A stretch of DNA of 64,000 nt from Mortierella sp. BCC40632 (Eukaryota > Mortierellomycota > Mortierellomycetes > Mortierellales > Mortierellaceae): contig WAEK01000029.1 of the NCBI GenBank assembly GCA_011634665.1, positions 187,001-251,000 of the forward strand, given 5' to 3'. Position 1 is the stretch's first letter. Each line of letters starts with the position of its first letter. Under the pieces are notes generated by a model. The model had not been told where the DNA came from. It saw only the letters and a program-made list of their open reading frames with translations, and did not search any database. Shown here piece after piece: positions 45,832-57,407 of the stretch. A program made the translations under genes and the position numbers.

Positions 45832-48800
45832 TTTCTGCTCACTTCTTCCTGTAAAAGGCCCAATCATTGTCCAGCATGAGACAACGGCCCATTTGCATAG
45901 GTACATGGTCATCCAATCGATTTTCTTCTCTCTTTCTTTTTTCGTTCTCGTACCTTTTTCTGGGTTTGTGTTCTTCTCGTACGCGCCTCACCACCGATAT
46001 GCTCGCTTCCGAATCTGAGCTCTGACCAACAGATCCAGGCATACGTGCAACGACAAATGGCATCTTGATGAGCATTGCTTCCTTATCCTGTTTCCTTTGT
46101 GCCCGCTTCTTTTCCTTGCGCTCGCGTCTATCACGTCGTTCCTGTTTCCGCCTCCGACGTGCCTCTTCATCATCTTCGTCCATGTCCTCATCCGCATTTG
46201 GTCCGCCGGCTGCACCACCCTCGGATCCTTCAACCTGAGGTCGGGGTGAGGTTTTCCGTCGATGGCGACGACGTCGTTCTGAAGATGTTTTCTTTGCACA
46301 AACATCATCGCTCTGTGGTACATCCTCGGTCATGGATGCACTATGGTCCGATGTTGCTGCAGCCATGGCACGAGCCCTCTTTTCTTCCTTCCTTTGTCGT
46401 CGGCGCTCCTCACGTTCTTGCTCTTTGGCCTCTCGGCGCCTATTTCGTTTCACAAGGTTCAGCACTTGCACGTGCTAGATACCGCCAAGGGAAAAATTGC
46501 AAAGGGCAATGATCAATACCGGTATGGCATTGGAGGAAAGAGAGAGTGTGTGTGTGTTTGTCCAGAGTGGGCGAAAAGGAAGACGAGAGATACGGGAGGC
46601 GACATGAAATGAGAGGGAGGGAAAAAAAGGTTTTCTTTTTGTTAGCTCGCAAAGTCCTTTTTTTTTTTTGCCGCAAACGATGGGGTGGTCCGCGAGGTTA
46701 CACCTAGAGGTGGTGACACTAGCTAATTACCCGAGTGACCTGGTCTTGTAGTTGAGCCTGCTCCAGTTCGTTCCTCAATCTCAGCGCATCAACCTCTTTC
46801 TAATAGGTGAACCATAGTGATGCCCCAAAAAAGGTAGAAAGGAGAACGGAATCCAATAAGTATCTGACAAACACAGAACAAGAACTAGTACTCCATACTT
46901 TGGAGGTACTATCTCTCCGACCCGTCGGTATCTTGGAAGAGTGGGGAGAAGGAGGACAAGCACAAATGTCGAGCAGGTGATGCGATAATCAATGTATCTC
47001 TGAGCAGAGAGAAAGGGGAGGGAAGGGGGAGGAGGGAGAGGCTACGGCGGCTTACTTGGAGTTTTTCAATGTCCATCTCATCGTCCTCAGGCTCTTCGCT
47101 ATCGTCGTCGCCTTCTGCGTCGGGAATCCGTTCGCGTGCAGCAGTTGCTGCAGCATGTCGTCTGCAGATAGTTTGAATAACCTTTGACTGAGCGACGCCA
47201 ATCCAGTGAATGTCCTTTTGAGTGTTTTCGATGATTCCCAGTGACTCGAGAACATTCAGTGCATCGTACACGCGGCGGCGAATATTCTATAGTGATCCAA
47301 AGTGCATAGTATGGATGCAGGCCACAATTTAGTCGGTGGGGGAAAGAGTAAAAGTGACCAGCATGGCGCCAAAAAAAAAAAAAAAAAAAAAAAAGTACGA
47401 TGCACAAGAGGAGCGGGAAAGTGGGAGAGGGAAGAGGCGGGAGTGGGAAGGGGGGAGGAGGAGAGTAGAAAGGGGGAAGGGGGGAAGCACTGACCTCCTG
47501 TCCTGTCATCTCGCCGCTCGTGGGCACCGACAACTCATTCACCAGCTAATTAGCCAATCAGGTCAGCGGAACAGCGTGTCAGCAAAGCATAGCACAAAAA
47601 AGAAGCGGAGGTGCTCTCATACTGTGTTGTTGTTGTTTTTTCGTATTCGTTTCGTATCGCATGTTCTGTTCTGCCCAACCGCACGTTCTCCTGCCTCGGT
47701 TCCGTTGGGCCGACTTACATCGTTGTAGTTGGTTGTGCCTTTGGCCTCAACTCTGTCAGAGACCTGCTTGGCATAGTAACGAAGTCCTGTCTGTGGCGAT
47801 CCAGCATCCTCCTGCGCAACCAGGACATAATCTGGGCTAGAAAGACACAGAAAAGGAGAATAGAAAGAGAGCCAAAAGAGAAATATTTAAAATTATTATG
47901 AGTGAGTGGGTGTGATCATTCTATTTTTTTCGTACCTGGCAGATTCGTGCCCCGTGCCTGTCTGAATGTGCCACAGACCACTTAGGCAACAGTTCTGGAC
48001 TTACTGGTCCGCGGAATCGCCTTGGGAAGGAGCGCGCGGGAGACGTTTCTGTGAACTCAGCGAAGCAACCTTGGTGCGACTTTGATGTCTCGGTCCAGAC
48101 AGTCGGTCCTCGCTCTGGATGCTGCCTGTGGTGCTCTGCTTGCGGCTGCTCGAGGACGAGACAGGACTCTGGAGTCCGCCTTCGTCCTCTTCTTCACCCC
48201 GGTCCACTCCTTCACCCAGTCCAGCCATGCTCTCTCGTGTGGCACTGGAAGACGACGGAATAGACTGGGGTGACCCAAAAGAATGCACTCGCCGTTTCTT
48301 GGCTGCACCCAAATGGCTATCCTCTTCATCTTCGTCCTCGTCTTCATCTTCGTCTTCGTGTACATCACCATGGTCGCCATACTCGTGACCATGACCATGG
48401 AGCCGACCCAGCTTGGCTGGTCCGTTGCTCACATGGTGGTCACGCTGAGAGAAAAAGTAGCTATTGTATCCATGACCATTCGTCTCTTCAAAGTCGAGCG
48501 GAGACTCTGTCATCGGGAATTTATCTCGCGAGCTGGTCCGAAGGATAGACAGCGGCGGGATCTGGACTGACCGTGGGGTAGAAGGCGAGAGCATCCTGCT
48601 ATCAGAGCTTTGGCGGCTCTGGGAAGACTGGAGACTCGTGGCCGACTGGAGCAACGGTGGACAGTCGTCGGTACTCCAACGGGTATGGATGGGCGGCGGG
48701 ATCCGATGGTGATCCGCAATATGCGGAACACGCTCGTCTGCCCGCCGCAGTACAAAATTGCCACCCGCCAGCGAGTGATCACGCTCCGAATAGTCCTTGG

Positions 48801-49662
48801 CGGAGCGATGGGTGCGTTGGTCATGCTGACGATGCTGCTGCTGTTGTTGTTGCGGCTGCTGTTGCTGCTGCTGCTGTTGCTGTTGCTGTGGTTGTGGTGG
48901 TTGCTGCTGTAGGAGCTGCTGTGCATGATGATGATCCATATAATCGCGAGGATGGTGCGGATGCTGTTGGTGCGAACGCATGTCGGGATGTGACTTTTGG
49001 ATCGGAGTATCGGGGTATGAGTACTCTGGCATGTTTGTGCTGATGCTGCTCGGTGTGTCAAAGCCCGGGTCATGCTGTGGAGCGTGGGGTGGAGTTTGTT
49101 GGAGCGGCCGGGTCGAGGTATTGTCGAGGCTGCGAGGTCCACTATGACTATAGTTTGGATAGCCGTCGTAGGTCGAGAGCGAGGCTGAACGGGGAGCAGA
49201 ATCAGTGGGACTGAAGGGACGACCAGCGTGCTGCTGAAAGAGCTTCTCTGGGTTGTCCCAGGTTGTGCACGACCGTGGTGAGGCATCCGACGGGTGACCA
49301 TAGGTCGACCGTGGCTGCGATGGGTAGTAATAGCTCTGTGGCGGCGCATGGGGGACCTGACGTGCATAGGGCGAATAGGTGTGCAAGTAGGAGCCAGGGC
49401 TAGAGTGATGGGGTGCATGAGAACCATGGTATCCGCGCGACGGCGAGTCCGAAGGGGGGGAGGAGGATGAAAACGAAGGGAGAGGGGTCGGTGGGGAATA
49501 GAACTGCTGTGAGGTCGTTCCAGATGAGACGACCGTGCTCCCGTTGCTGCCTGGCGCTGGCCCTGTGGGGTTACCAGCTCGGGCGCCTGGCGGTGCAGAG
49601 GGAGTGGCAGCAGTACTGGTCGAGGCGGAACGTGGGGGAGTGGCCGTCAGGGTGGCCTTCAT
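45247..49662 (-). CDS. TFDP: Transcription factor DP (E2F dimerisation partner) with long Q/P-rich N-terminus
   Basis: Seven exons join in phase to about 1092 residues: 48005-49662, 47719-47836, 47495-47545, 47056-47286, 46731-46799, 45843-46474 and 45247-45766. Exon 1 alone encodes about 552 residues rich in Ser, Pro, His and Gln with a polyglutamine tract (about 48829-48910). The DP winged helix follows: GLRYYAKQVSDRVEAKGTT, then NYND joined to LVNELSVP, and the signature RRRVYDALNVLESLGII with IHWIG. The leucine-rich dimerisation coil (LRLRNELEQAQLQDQ) and NLVKRNRR match the DP coiled coil. A basic/acidic insert separates it from LIKMPFVVARM, the DP marked-box strand. DP pairs with E2F to bind TTTSSCGC sites at G1/S genes. 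No E2F lies in this window. E2F/DP is lost in Dikarya but kept in early-diverging fungi (known from the family), so this gene is phylogenetically informative. Confidence 0.87.
45767..45842 (-). repeat. Purine-only intron segment of DP: A36 then (GA)n
   Basis: The last DP intron reads GTGAGCAGAAAC, then about 36 A, then about 13 GA units and AAG at the acceptor on the coding strand. It is only 76 nt and has no pyrimidine tract. Phase requires its removal (AA joined to G). Confidence 0.75.
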
Positions 49663-50430
49663 TATTGCGCACGCTTTCTGGAGGAGGAGAGGAAGGAGAA
49701 GGAAGGAGAGGAGGTCTGCCCTTGCGGCGAGAGCAAGAAGTGGGCGATGGAGAGAGAGAGAGAGAGAAAGAGAAAGAGAAAGAGAGAGACAGAGAGAGAC
49801 AGAAAAAAAGACAGAAAGAAAGAAAGAAAAAAAAAAAAAAAAAAAAGTGAGAGGAGAGAGTAAAAGTGAGCAGGGTTAGGGCGAGGATCTCGGGTCAATC
49901 ATGAAGGTCGAACGGCGCGGCAAAGGCGGGGAAAAAAAGAAACAGGGTAGGAGTGTCGGGTCAGGTCAGGATAGGACAAAGAAGAGGGTCAGGACAGGGC
50001 AGGTCAAAGGTCAGGAAGGAGGAAAAAATGATACGAGAAAGGGTAAAAGGATAAGGGAGCGGAGGAGGAGCGTCGACAGGCGGGGCAAGGGCGTGGCCAG
50101 GGCCAGCGGCAGCAGGGACTCAGGGGCGGCCGCGGAGGAGGGGCGAGGCTGCAGCGGGTGCGGAGAGACAGCGTGAAGAGAGAGAAAATAAAGAGAGAAA
50201 GAAAGAGAGAGTGGGGCAGTGAGGGAGAAGAGAAAGAAGAAAGAAGGTGCGGTCGGGCAGAGAGGAAAGGAGTGAAAGGAGCAAAAAGCGAGACGATGGC
50301 TGAAAAGACCATGCACAGCGGCGCGAGACGAGGCCATGGCCCGCCCGTCCAGCCATCCTGTCCTGTGTCTGTTCTTTCCTCCTCTTGTCCGCCGTGGGGT
50401 GAACCAGGTGAGCACGCCCACAATGGCCCT

Positions 50431-50467
<37 letters not shown>

Positions 50468-53120
50468 CTCTGTTCTGTGCCTCTTCTGCTCTCTTGAGGA
50501 TGCATGTCCATGCGCGACCGTCTCTCTGGCACTCGCGCATACACACATATGCACACCCATACACCCTGGCCGCACACTCCCTTCCTCCTCATCCTCTTAT
50601 TCCTCCTTCCTCCTCTTCCTCTTCCTCTCTCTCCCCCTCCGCCTTTCCTCCACGCTGGTCAGAGAGCCAAGTGCCGAACGCGCGCGCTTGCCGTGTTGGA
50701 GACGCTGCGTGTTTGTTGTCGCCCGGTGTGGTTTTTTTGTGTACCCGCTGCTGTCTGCCCGCGCGCGCGCCCTCTCTACGCAACCAACACTACTGGCATG
50801 CAAAGACCAAGGGTGCACCATGCCGGGGTCGGGGCGGTCAAATCAAGTCAAGTCAGTGCAGGGTTGGGATGCAAACAGACGGTGGAAATCTTGCCTCCGT
50901 CCCATCCATGTCGCAGCACAGCTCACCCGCCATTTGTCCTGAAAAGGGTCCGCCCCAGGGACAGGCCGCAACGGCCCAGGGGGGGGGGCCTCCCCAAAGG
51001 GGAGAGAGGAAAGAGCGGGCAGGCGACGGGAGTGGATGCAACCAGTCGGAGCAAAACTAGAGCGGGAGAAGGCCAAGGTCTGCTCGGCCCAAGACGGCGG
51101 AGCGGCCCCTTTCAGCCGCCAATGAAACCGAGGCACAAAAAAAAAAAAAAAAAAAAAAAAAAAAGAAGAGAGAAAGAGAATCGGCAGATGCTTGGTTGCC
51201 CTTCGACTTGGTCCTCCGAGAATAAGAGAAAGAGCAGCAAGGACAGATGTCTCCTGCGGTAGCGTGGGATCCAGGCGACCTGCTTATTCAACCTGACAGG
51301 CAGGGCACCCTTGCCGTGCGCATGCGAGCCAGAGACGAGACGAATGCAAAGCCCAATGCACTGCACTGCACTGCAACCTGTCTGCACAGGCTCTCGGAAG
51401 AGTGCAGCAGACCTCGCGGGGCGACTGAAGTCATTGAGGTGGACGAGGCCATGGTCGGAGCAAAATCGCTGGGAGAGGAAAGATGAGGAGGGGAGGAGAA
51501 ACTTGCGACACGGTCCCAGCCAAACAATCAGGGCGAGGTGTACACAAGGACAACAGCGGCGGCGGAGAGAAAGGGAAGGGCTACAACCGAGGGTCATCCC
51601 CGCCCACGCTCAATGTCAATGCCCATGCGTCTCTCTAAGAGAGACCTCGGCGGGGAAGATGGGAAGAGGTGGGAAGGGTAGACGGAACAGATGCGAGAGC
51701 ACGGTGCTCACGCTGCAGCGAACAGACGCTGGAAAAAAAAAAAGCGAGAGAGAGCGACGGCCACAAGGGAAGGTTGCTGGACCAGCGGGAAAAACGTGAG
51801 CAGATGGCTGTGTGTACAATACGCAGATGGGAGAATGGATGGGACAATGGGCATTCATCATTGCATTTGGATCCTTGGGTTTGACTCCCTCGCTCAACTG
51901 TCTGTTCGCAGCTCACATCTCCGTGATGGCACCCGCTCTCTCTTCCTCCACCTTCGTCATCCAAGGATCTGCTCCGATGGTCAGCGACTCGGCTTGGGAT
52001 ACGCGTAGGGACGACTGGCCTGTGCCGGAGAATTTTGTGCAACCAACAGGGCGGGAGGTGCGGTGCAGCCGCGCCATGACAAGTGCTTGCTGGGAAGAAG
52101 GACGGGGCGTTCCTGTGACCCCCCAAACAAAGACTGGGGCGGGGCGCCGTGCAGACTAAAAGACAAGTGCCGATGCGGGCCGAGCTTGTCACGACCAAGC
52201 GTCAACACAACATCTGGCGCGCTGTATGCCATGCATGGCGGCCCTGCGGGTTGGAGTGAGGGCGGGAGGAGAAAGGAGAGAGAACATATTCGATCCCGAG
52301 GCGACAACTTGTGCACCACCCAAGGGTCAAGGATGTTATCCTTTTAGGCCGTGCTCATACTCGACATTAGACCAAAAGAATATTGGTCGGATTATGCGTC
52401 TTTTGCTCAAATACCTACTGCTGCCTCTTGCACTACCAGACAAGAGGGCAAAAGGCAACTCCCACCCCTTGCAGGATGCGTCCAAGCACATTCTGCGGCA
52501 ATTACTAGCCCTGCCCATGCCTTGAGGCCACCAGTCCGCCTCTGCCAACATGCCTTTCAGTCTGCCTGTTGTCTGCCGGCTCACACGTCTGGCACCGCGA
52601 GCAGAGGCATGCATCGAACACAGCAGGGACAGAGGGGCCCCGCACGGGCCCCGCACGGGCCGCCCTCTGTTACTCCTGCTTCGCCTATTCACTTTCTCGG
52701 ATCGATCGGCGAGACATGGAGGACGGATGGACTGCGTGGTTGCACCCTGCGCCGGTCTCATTGGACACTGATCAGAACTCCTTTGATGTCCAAGGCGCGA
52801 AGGCAGCCGTAGTACGGGGGTTGCCGTAGCACACTGGTGGGGGACGTGCGGTCGAAGGTCGGGCCATGGACCACTGGCCCACTTACCCACACACACGCTC
52901 ACACACGTTCACGCACACACTCACTCGCTCACGCCACACGGTCCATACGCCACACGCTCGCTGTGCCTTCCTCTCCTCTCAGTCTCAGTCAATCAATGTG
53001 TGCGCCCCCTTTTGGCTGCTCGACGCCCACACCCTACCTTGTCCCTGCTCCATACGGCTACATCTCATTTCATCTCATTGACTCGAGATCCTTCCTTTCT
53101 TCCTTCCCTCTCTTCTCATC
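49663..53120. other. 3.4-kb intergenic region between divergent DP and ArfGAP genes
   Basis: The DP promoter lies at its left end (GA-rich, about 49749-49850) and the ArfGAP promoter at its right end (CACACA and CT-rich, about 52886-53000). Between them are (CT)n at 50434-50465, an A29 run at 51137-51164 and GC-rich unique DNA. Long ORFs such as 50158-51060 are Ser/Pro/Arg-rich shadows without domains. No gene can be supported. Confidence 0.5.
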
Positions 53121-55295
53121 ATGGCAACACGAAATGTTCGCACAACTGACAAGACGATCAACGACAAGCACAGCCGTATTCTGCGTACCCTCCTCCAACG
53201 ACCCGAAAATAAGTACTGCGTCGACTGCCGCAAGAAGGGTACGAATGAGATTTACTTTATTCCCCAATGCAGATCTGTACATCTCTGCAGGACCATCATG
53301 TCGATTGCTCACTATCAAATCACTCTACATCTTCTCATTCTTTGCGCCATGCTACACGGACAGATCCACGATGGGCAAGGTAACACGTATCTGAATGACC
53401 TGATAGGGTTCTGCGCCATGTGGCACAGGTCCATGGTTGTCTAACAGTGTCTTCTTCCACGATAAACTTCAGCTTCAACCTAGGATCCTTCATGTGCATC
53501 CGTTGCTCAGGAGTCCATCGTTCAATGGGAACCCACATCAGCAAAGGTGCGGATAGGACTATCGACACATTGCACACACTTCCCATGCCCTAGTTGACTG
53601 ACATGTTCTTTGCACATAGTAAAATCCGTGGACTTGGACAGCTGGACAACCGAGCAGGTCGAGAACATGATCCGCTGGGGAAACGAAAGAGCTAATAAGT
53701 ATTGGGAGGCTCGGTTACCCGAGAGCAGCATTCCAAACGAAAAGTAGGCCCTTCACCATTACTGGATGTCGATTATGGAGACATGATAGTCAAGAGACAC
53801 GCCCATTTGATACGGATTGTTCTTTTCTCTCTCATTTATCTTTGAAAAACATCCTAAAGTACGCTAGGGATTGACAACTGGATTCGAACAAAGTACGAAT
53901 GGAGACAATACACGAATAGGGACCAAGCACCCAGTCCAGGTGAATTAGGACCGATGGACGAACAGCTGCTCCAAGACCTGGTAATCAATTGAAGCTATAG
54001 GATTAATTGTCATATACCAGTGCTTGTTTTCTGGCGCCTTAGACACTTGGATAAACCATGAACTATGGTTGCGCCTAACTCTAGCCTTTCTGGGTATTGT
54101 TTCCTCTTTCTTGAATATCTGTAATGTAAGCATGGGAAGTTGGGACCTCGGCACCAGATCCACATTAGTCGATCAGCAGAACCTACAGGATCCTTTACCG
54201 GCATCCTTGCGCCTCCACCTTCCGATCCTACGCGACTAACGAGCCCCAAGCGTGCATCTGTCCCCGCTTCAGGTCTCCGGGGCTCTGAACTTTTTTCGAT
54301 TGGGAATTCTTCTCCAGTTGCAAACAGTGGACCCAAGCCAACTACTTCTGCTACAGCCAATGTCGACTTTTTCGGACTTCATGATCCATCTCCCCTGCCA
54401 GCAACGCCCCAGGAACCATCCAAACGCATGAGTTTGCCGCCGCCAGCATCGAACTCGCAGGAACTCTTTTCATTTGTACCGTCGACTACTTCCTCCACCA
54501 AACAAGAGTCTGTCAGGGCACCTGTGGCCAACCCTTCAGCTCCTACGGTTCCTGCGGCCACCGCGCCTTTGAATTCGCCACCACAAAGGAATAGTGTTGA
54601 CTGGAAAAACTCAATCATGTCCTTGTATGGCAACCAGGCGACGACCCCCAAGCGTGCATCGACAGGACCCTCTCCTGGCCAACAACCACCTGCAGCAAAC
54701 CTGTCTGGAGCATTCCAAGGAAATAATAACGCCTTTGGTGTTCAGCAGGAACAATTCGGCCAGCAACAACAGTTCTTTCAGCCACAGCAGTTCGGCCAAC
54801 AGCAAAACTTTGGTCAACAGCAGTTTGGCCAACAGCAAAACTTTGGTCAACAACAATTCGGCCAACAGCAACAACAGCCACAGCAAAGCCAAGCTCAATG
54901 GCCCAATGGTATAAATCCACATGGAGGAATGGGCGCATGGTCACAAAACTCCATGACCACCTCTAACGCCATATCTGGTAGTAGCGGCCAAAAGATGCAA
55001 CAGCCCTTGAGTGGATTTGGTCACGGAGCACCACAGGCCAACGATCTCTTTAGTATGATTGCTGGGACACCCTCCACGGCCTCCACTACCACCAGCCCCT
55101 CATCACAGCAAAATAAGCAGAACAGGTACGTCAATCTTGATTGCTCCCACACGAGCTAACCCGCAGTGTCCCATCCGAGGTATATTGTGTCGTCTAAGGT
55201 ACATGTGTAGATCTACGTAGTCGACCATGCTAACACTGCCTTTTTTTTTTTTTTTTTGTACTCATGATAGTGTTTTTGGAGATCTATCCTGGTAG
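53121..55295 (+). CDS. ArfGAP-domain protein (AGE2/SMAP type), Arf GTPase-activating protein
   Basis: Exons 53121-53238, 53364-53379, 53473-53546, 53620-53743, 53860-53980, about 54131-55125 and 55271-55295 give about 490 residues. The zinc finger C-VD-C...C-IR-C (CVDCRKKG, then SFMCIRCSGVHRSMGTHISK) and the catalytic arginine context (HRSMG) mark a full ArfGAP domain at residues 1-125, ending in YWEARLP and GIDNWIRTKY. The rest is a disordered Ser/Pro tail with a QFGQQQ-type repeat (about 54750-54890) and a final SVFGDLSW. The protein should stimulate GTP hydrolysis by Arf1-class GTPases in trans-Golgi/endosomal coat traffic. Exon 2 is only 16 nt and supplies DPRWAS across both junctions, a conserved part of the finger. 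The start of exon 6 is uncertain (54131 or 54158, both in frame), and an alternative 3' exon from about 55149 would end SVPSEVYCVV. Confidence 0.87.
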
Positions 55296-55313
55296 AATTG
55301 AGTTCTTGAACAA

Positions 55314-55315
<2 letters not shown>

Positions 55316-55360
<45 letters not shown>
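55316..55360 (+). repeat. A45 homopolymer downstream of the ArfGAP gene
   Basis: About 45 consecutive A begin 20 nt after the ArfGAP stop codon. It is the longest single-base run in the window and lies in the 3' UTR or terminator region. Confidence 0.9.
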
Positions 55361-55362
<2 letters not shown>

Positions 55363-56291
55363 CAGGCTACCATTCCATACCCCTGGTGGTGACGATGTGA
55401 CCTTCCTTTCCCCTTCCCCCCCCCCCACTTGCCCCGCTCCCCTTCCAACCTCTGTCCTTATTTACTGGGAGAGCAGCAAGTGTGTTTATGCACCTGGCAT
55501 GATGAAGAGCGGACAATGATATGCGCCGTTCTCTTCTGTATACTTTACCGGAGTATCTTTGTTCAGTAGGTATCGGGTACCCCCCCCTCTTCCTCCTCCT
55601 CCCTCTCTTCGCCTCGCCTCCCCCACTCTCCCATCTCTTATCCTGTCACCTTGCATGGATCATGTATAAAAAAAAAAAAAAAAAGGTGCGATTTGGACAA
55701 GACTCGATCTGAATGCTTGAAAAGTGGGTGCGTCCACAACACAGGTCATGGGAGGAAAAGGAAAAGGCAAAACGAGGCATTTCTCTGGCAACCTCATAGC
55801 TCTTTGAGGGGGCTGAAAAAAAAAAAAAAAAAGAGAGAGAAAGAGAGAGATCCCAGAGCGTTCAATCCGCAATTGACGTCAGAGGAAAATGCAAGAATAT
55901 ATATGCACGAAACGCGTGAATAGCAGTGGTCCATTACGCATTGGGGGGCCGCCTCATCTTTACCGTGACTGGGAAGAGGGGGGGGGGGAAGGGGAGGATG
56001 AAGGAGTAAGTCCAATAAAGACTCTAGGAAGGGTGAGGAATCAGGAGGGCGCAAATGAGTGCAACATTTGAAAAGAGAGAAAAGGGGAGAGAAGCGAGAA
56101 GGTGAGAGAAGGGGGAAGTGGTCAAGGAGGGCGACGATGATGGGCCCTCGCCGATCCGCAACCTCCCGCAACTTCAAGTTATGCACTCACTCTTTCTCTG
56201 TCTTTCTCTTTTCTCTCTCTTCTTCTTCTTCAAACCACAAAATTACTAGGAGAGAGGAAATCGCTGTTTGCAGTCCGTTACCCCGATCCAT

Positions 56292-56505
56292 GAACAGGCT
56301 AGCAATTGTGTTGTTGTTTTTGGGATTGGTTGGTTATTTCGTTCTCTATTATGCGCTTGGACCAGACCTAAAAAAAACAGCAACAAAAACAAAGCCTGTC
56401 CCAGTTCCGGAATGGACCGTGCACAGCAAACCAGTGAACCCGGCTCCCCTTTCCCCCCGCAGAAAAAAAAAAAAAAAAAAAAAAAAGTGCATAGAGCGGG
56501 CCTGA
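56292..56505 (+). CDS. Putative small single-pass membrane protein, frame disturbed by poly(A)
   Basis: The start MNRLAIVLLFLGLVGYF gives a clear hydrophobic helix of about 20 residues, followed by a polar KPVPVPEWTVHSKPV segment. An acceptor-like ttactag lies just upstream at about 56244-56250, suggesting a 5' UTR intron. The frame then enters a poly(A) run (about 56461-56486) and stops at 56505. A plus-one-frame continuation reads LTLDFTLDGGAGPSS and stops at 56585, so a one-base difference in the run or a small intron would extend the protein. I do not recognise the family. Confidence 0.35.
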
Positions 56506-56816
56506 CTCTGGACTTCACCTTGGATGGTGGAGCTGGACCGTCATCGTTGTTGTTTTTGCTCAACCGGAAGGGAACGGCGATCTGACGTGCAAGACCATCA
56601 CCGACATTTAACATTAGGCTTGTTGGGCTTGGGTTTTTCAATCCTTAGGCAATGTTGAGCATATCATTAGGAGCAAGAAAGAAAAAAAAAAAGGGAAGTG
56701 ACGGGTCCCATGAGATCCATTCCAATGACATCTGCTCCATCATGGGTAAAATCGTAGAGAGAGGGAAAGAGAGAGAGACCATGCTCTCCTTACTTCTTAC
56801 GACTCCTCTTTTTTAA

Positions 56817-56820
<4 letters not shown>

Positions 56821-56876
<56 letters not shown>
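56821..56876 (+). repeat. (TC)n microsatellite upstream of PCK1
   Basis: An uninterrupted TC dinucleotide run of about 56 nt lies some 530 nt upstream of the PCK1 start codon. CT tracts in fungal promoters can bind GAGA-like factors or form H-DNA; its role is not known here. Confidence 0.9.
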
Positions 56877-56880
<4 letters not shown>

Positions 56881-57269
56881 CTTTGTGCGTATTCTCTTCT
56901 CGCTAGTTACACTTTTCGCCTTCCATGATATGGGCCTAGAGTCTCTATGAGGCTTTTTTTTTTCGCGCTCATTTCGTTCCTGGACTGCATTGCTTCCGGG
57001 TGTTTTTCGTCCTTTTCATAGTATACGGGATTACGAGTACAGGGAGACGGCGAGTGAGCGAGCGCGTGCCAGCAAGAACAAGAGCAGGTGCAAGTGGAGG
57101 AGACTTGTTGTGGGCTGAGGATGCACGGTCAAACAGATGTCCAAGGGATACTACCTTCGAGATCAAAGAGTACCCGTTCCCATTGTCCGTACTCATACCA
57201 TACCCGTGCCTTGTCCATATTGACCCTTGTCCACAAAATAGGCTAACATGCGCCTCTGTTGTGAGGACT

Positions 57270-57275
57270 TATAAA
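57270..57275 (+). promoter_or_regulatory. TATA box of PCK1
   Basis: The hexamer TATAAA (context ggacttATAAAGGG) lies 133 nt upstream of the PCK1 ATG, the best TATA element seen next to any gene here. A TATA-containing promoter fits a strongly regulated gluconeogenic gene. Confidence 0.6.
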
Positions 57276-57407
57276 GGGCAAAGTTTTTTCTCAATCTTGT
57301 TCAAGCCCAAACCATTTCGACACTCCAACGAGACCACCGTTTTCCTTCTTCTTCTCATTTCTCCTCTCACTCATACATTCACTTTTCCACATTAAAGATC
57401 AATCGCC

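Larger units (their letters stand above)
55296..57407. other. 2.1-kb interval before PCK1 (possible small gene inside)
   Basis: It contains an A45 run (55316-55360), A/G-rich blocks, the doubtful small membrane protein ORF at 56292, (CT)n at 56821-56876 and, on its right, the PCK1 promoter. The rest shows no coding character. Confidence 0.5.

Noticed and set aside
48510..49427. 305-codon alternative minus-strand frame inside DP exon 1
   Set aside because: It is a shifted-frame shadow of the Q/P-rich exon. The other frame has the start codon and joins in phase to the DP winged helix.
50158..51060. 300-codon plus-strand ORF in the DP/ArfGAP interval
   Set aside because: It is Arg/Ser/Pro-rich and crosses a (CT)n tract and GC-rich runs. 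Several equally long frames overlap it on both strands. No domain or splice support.
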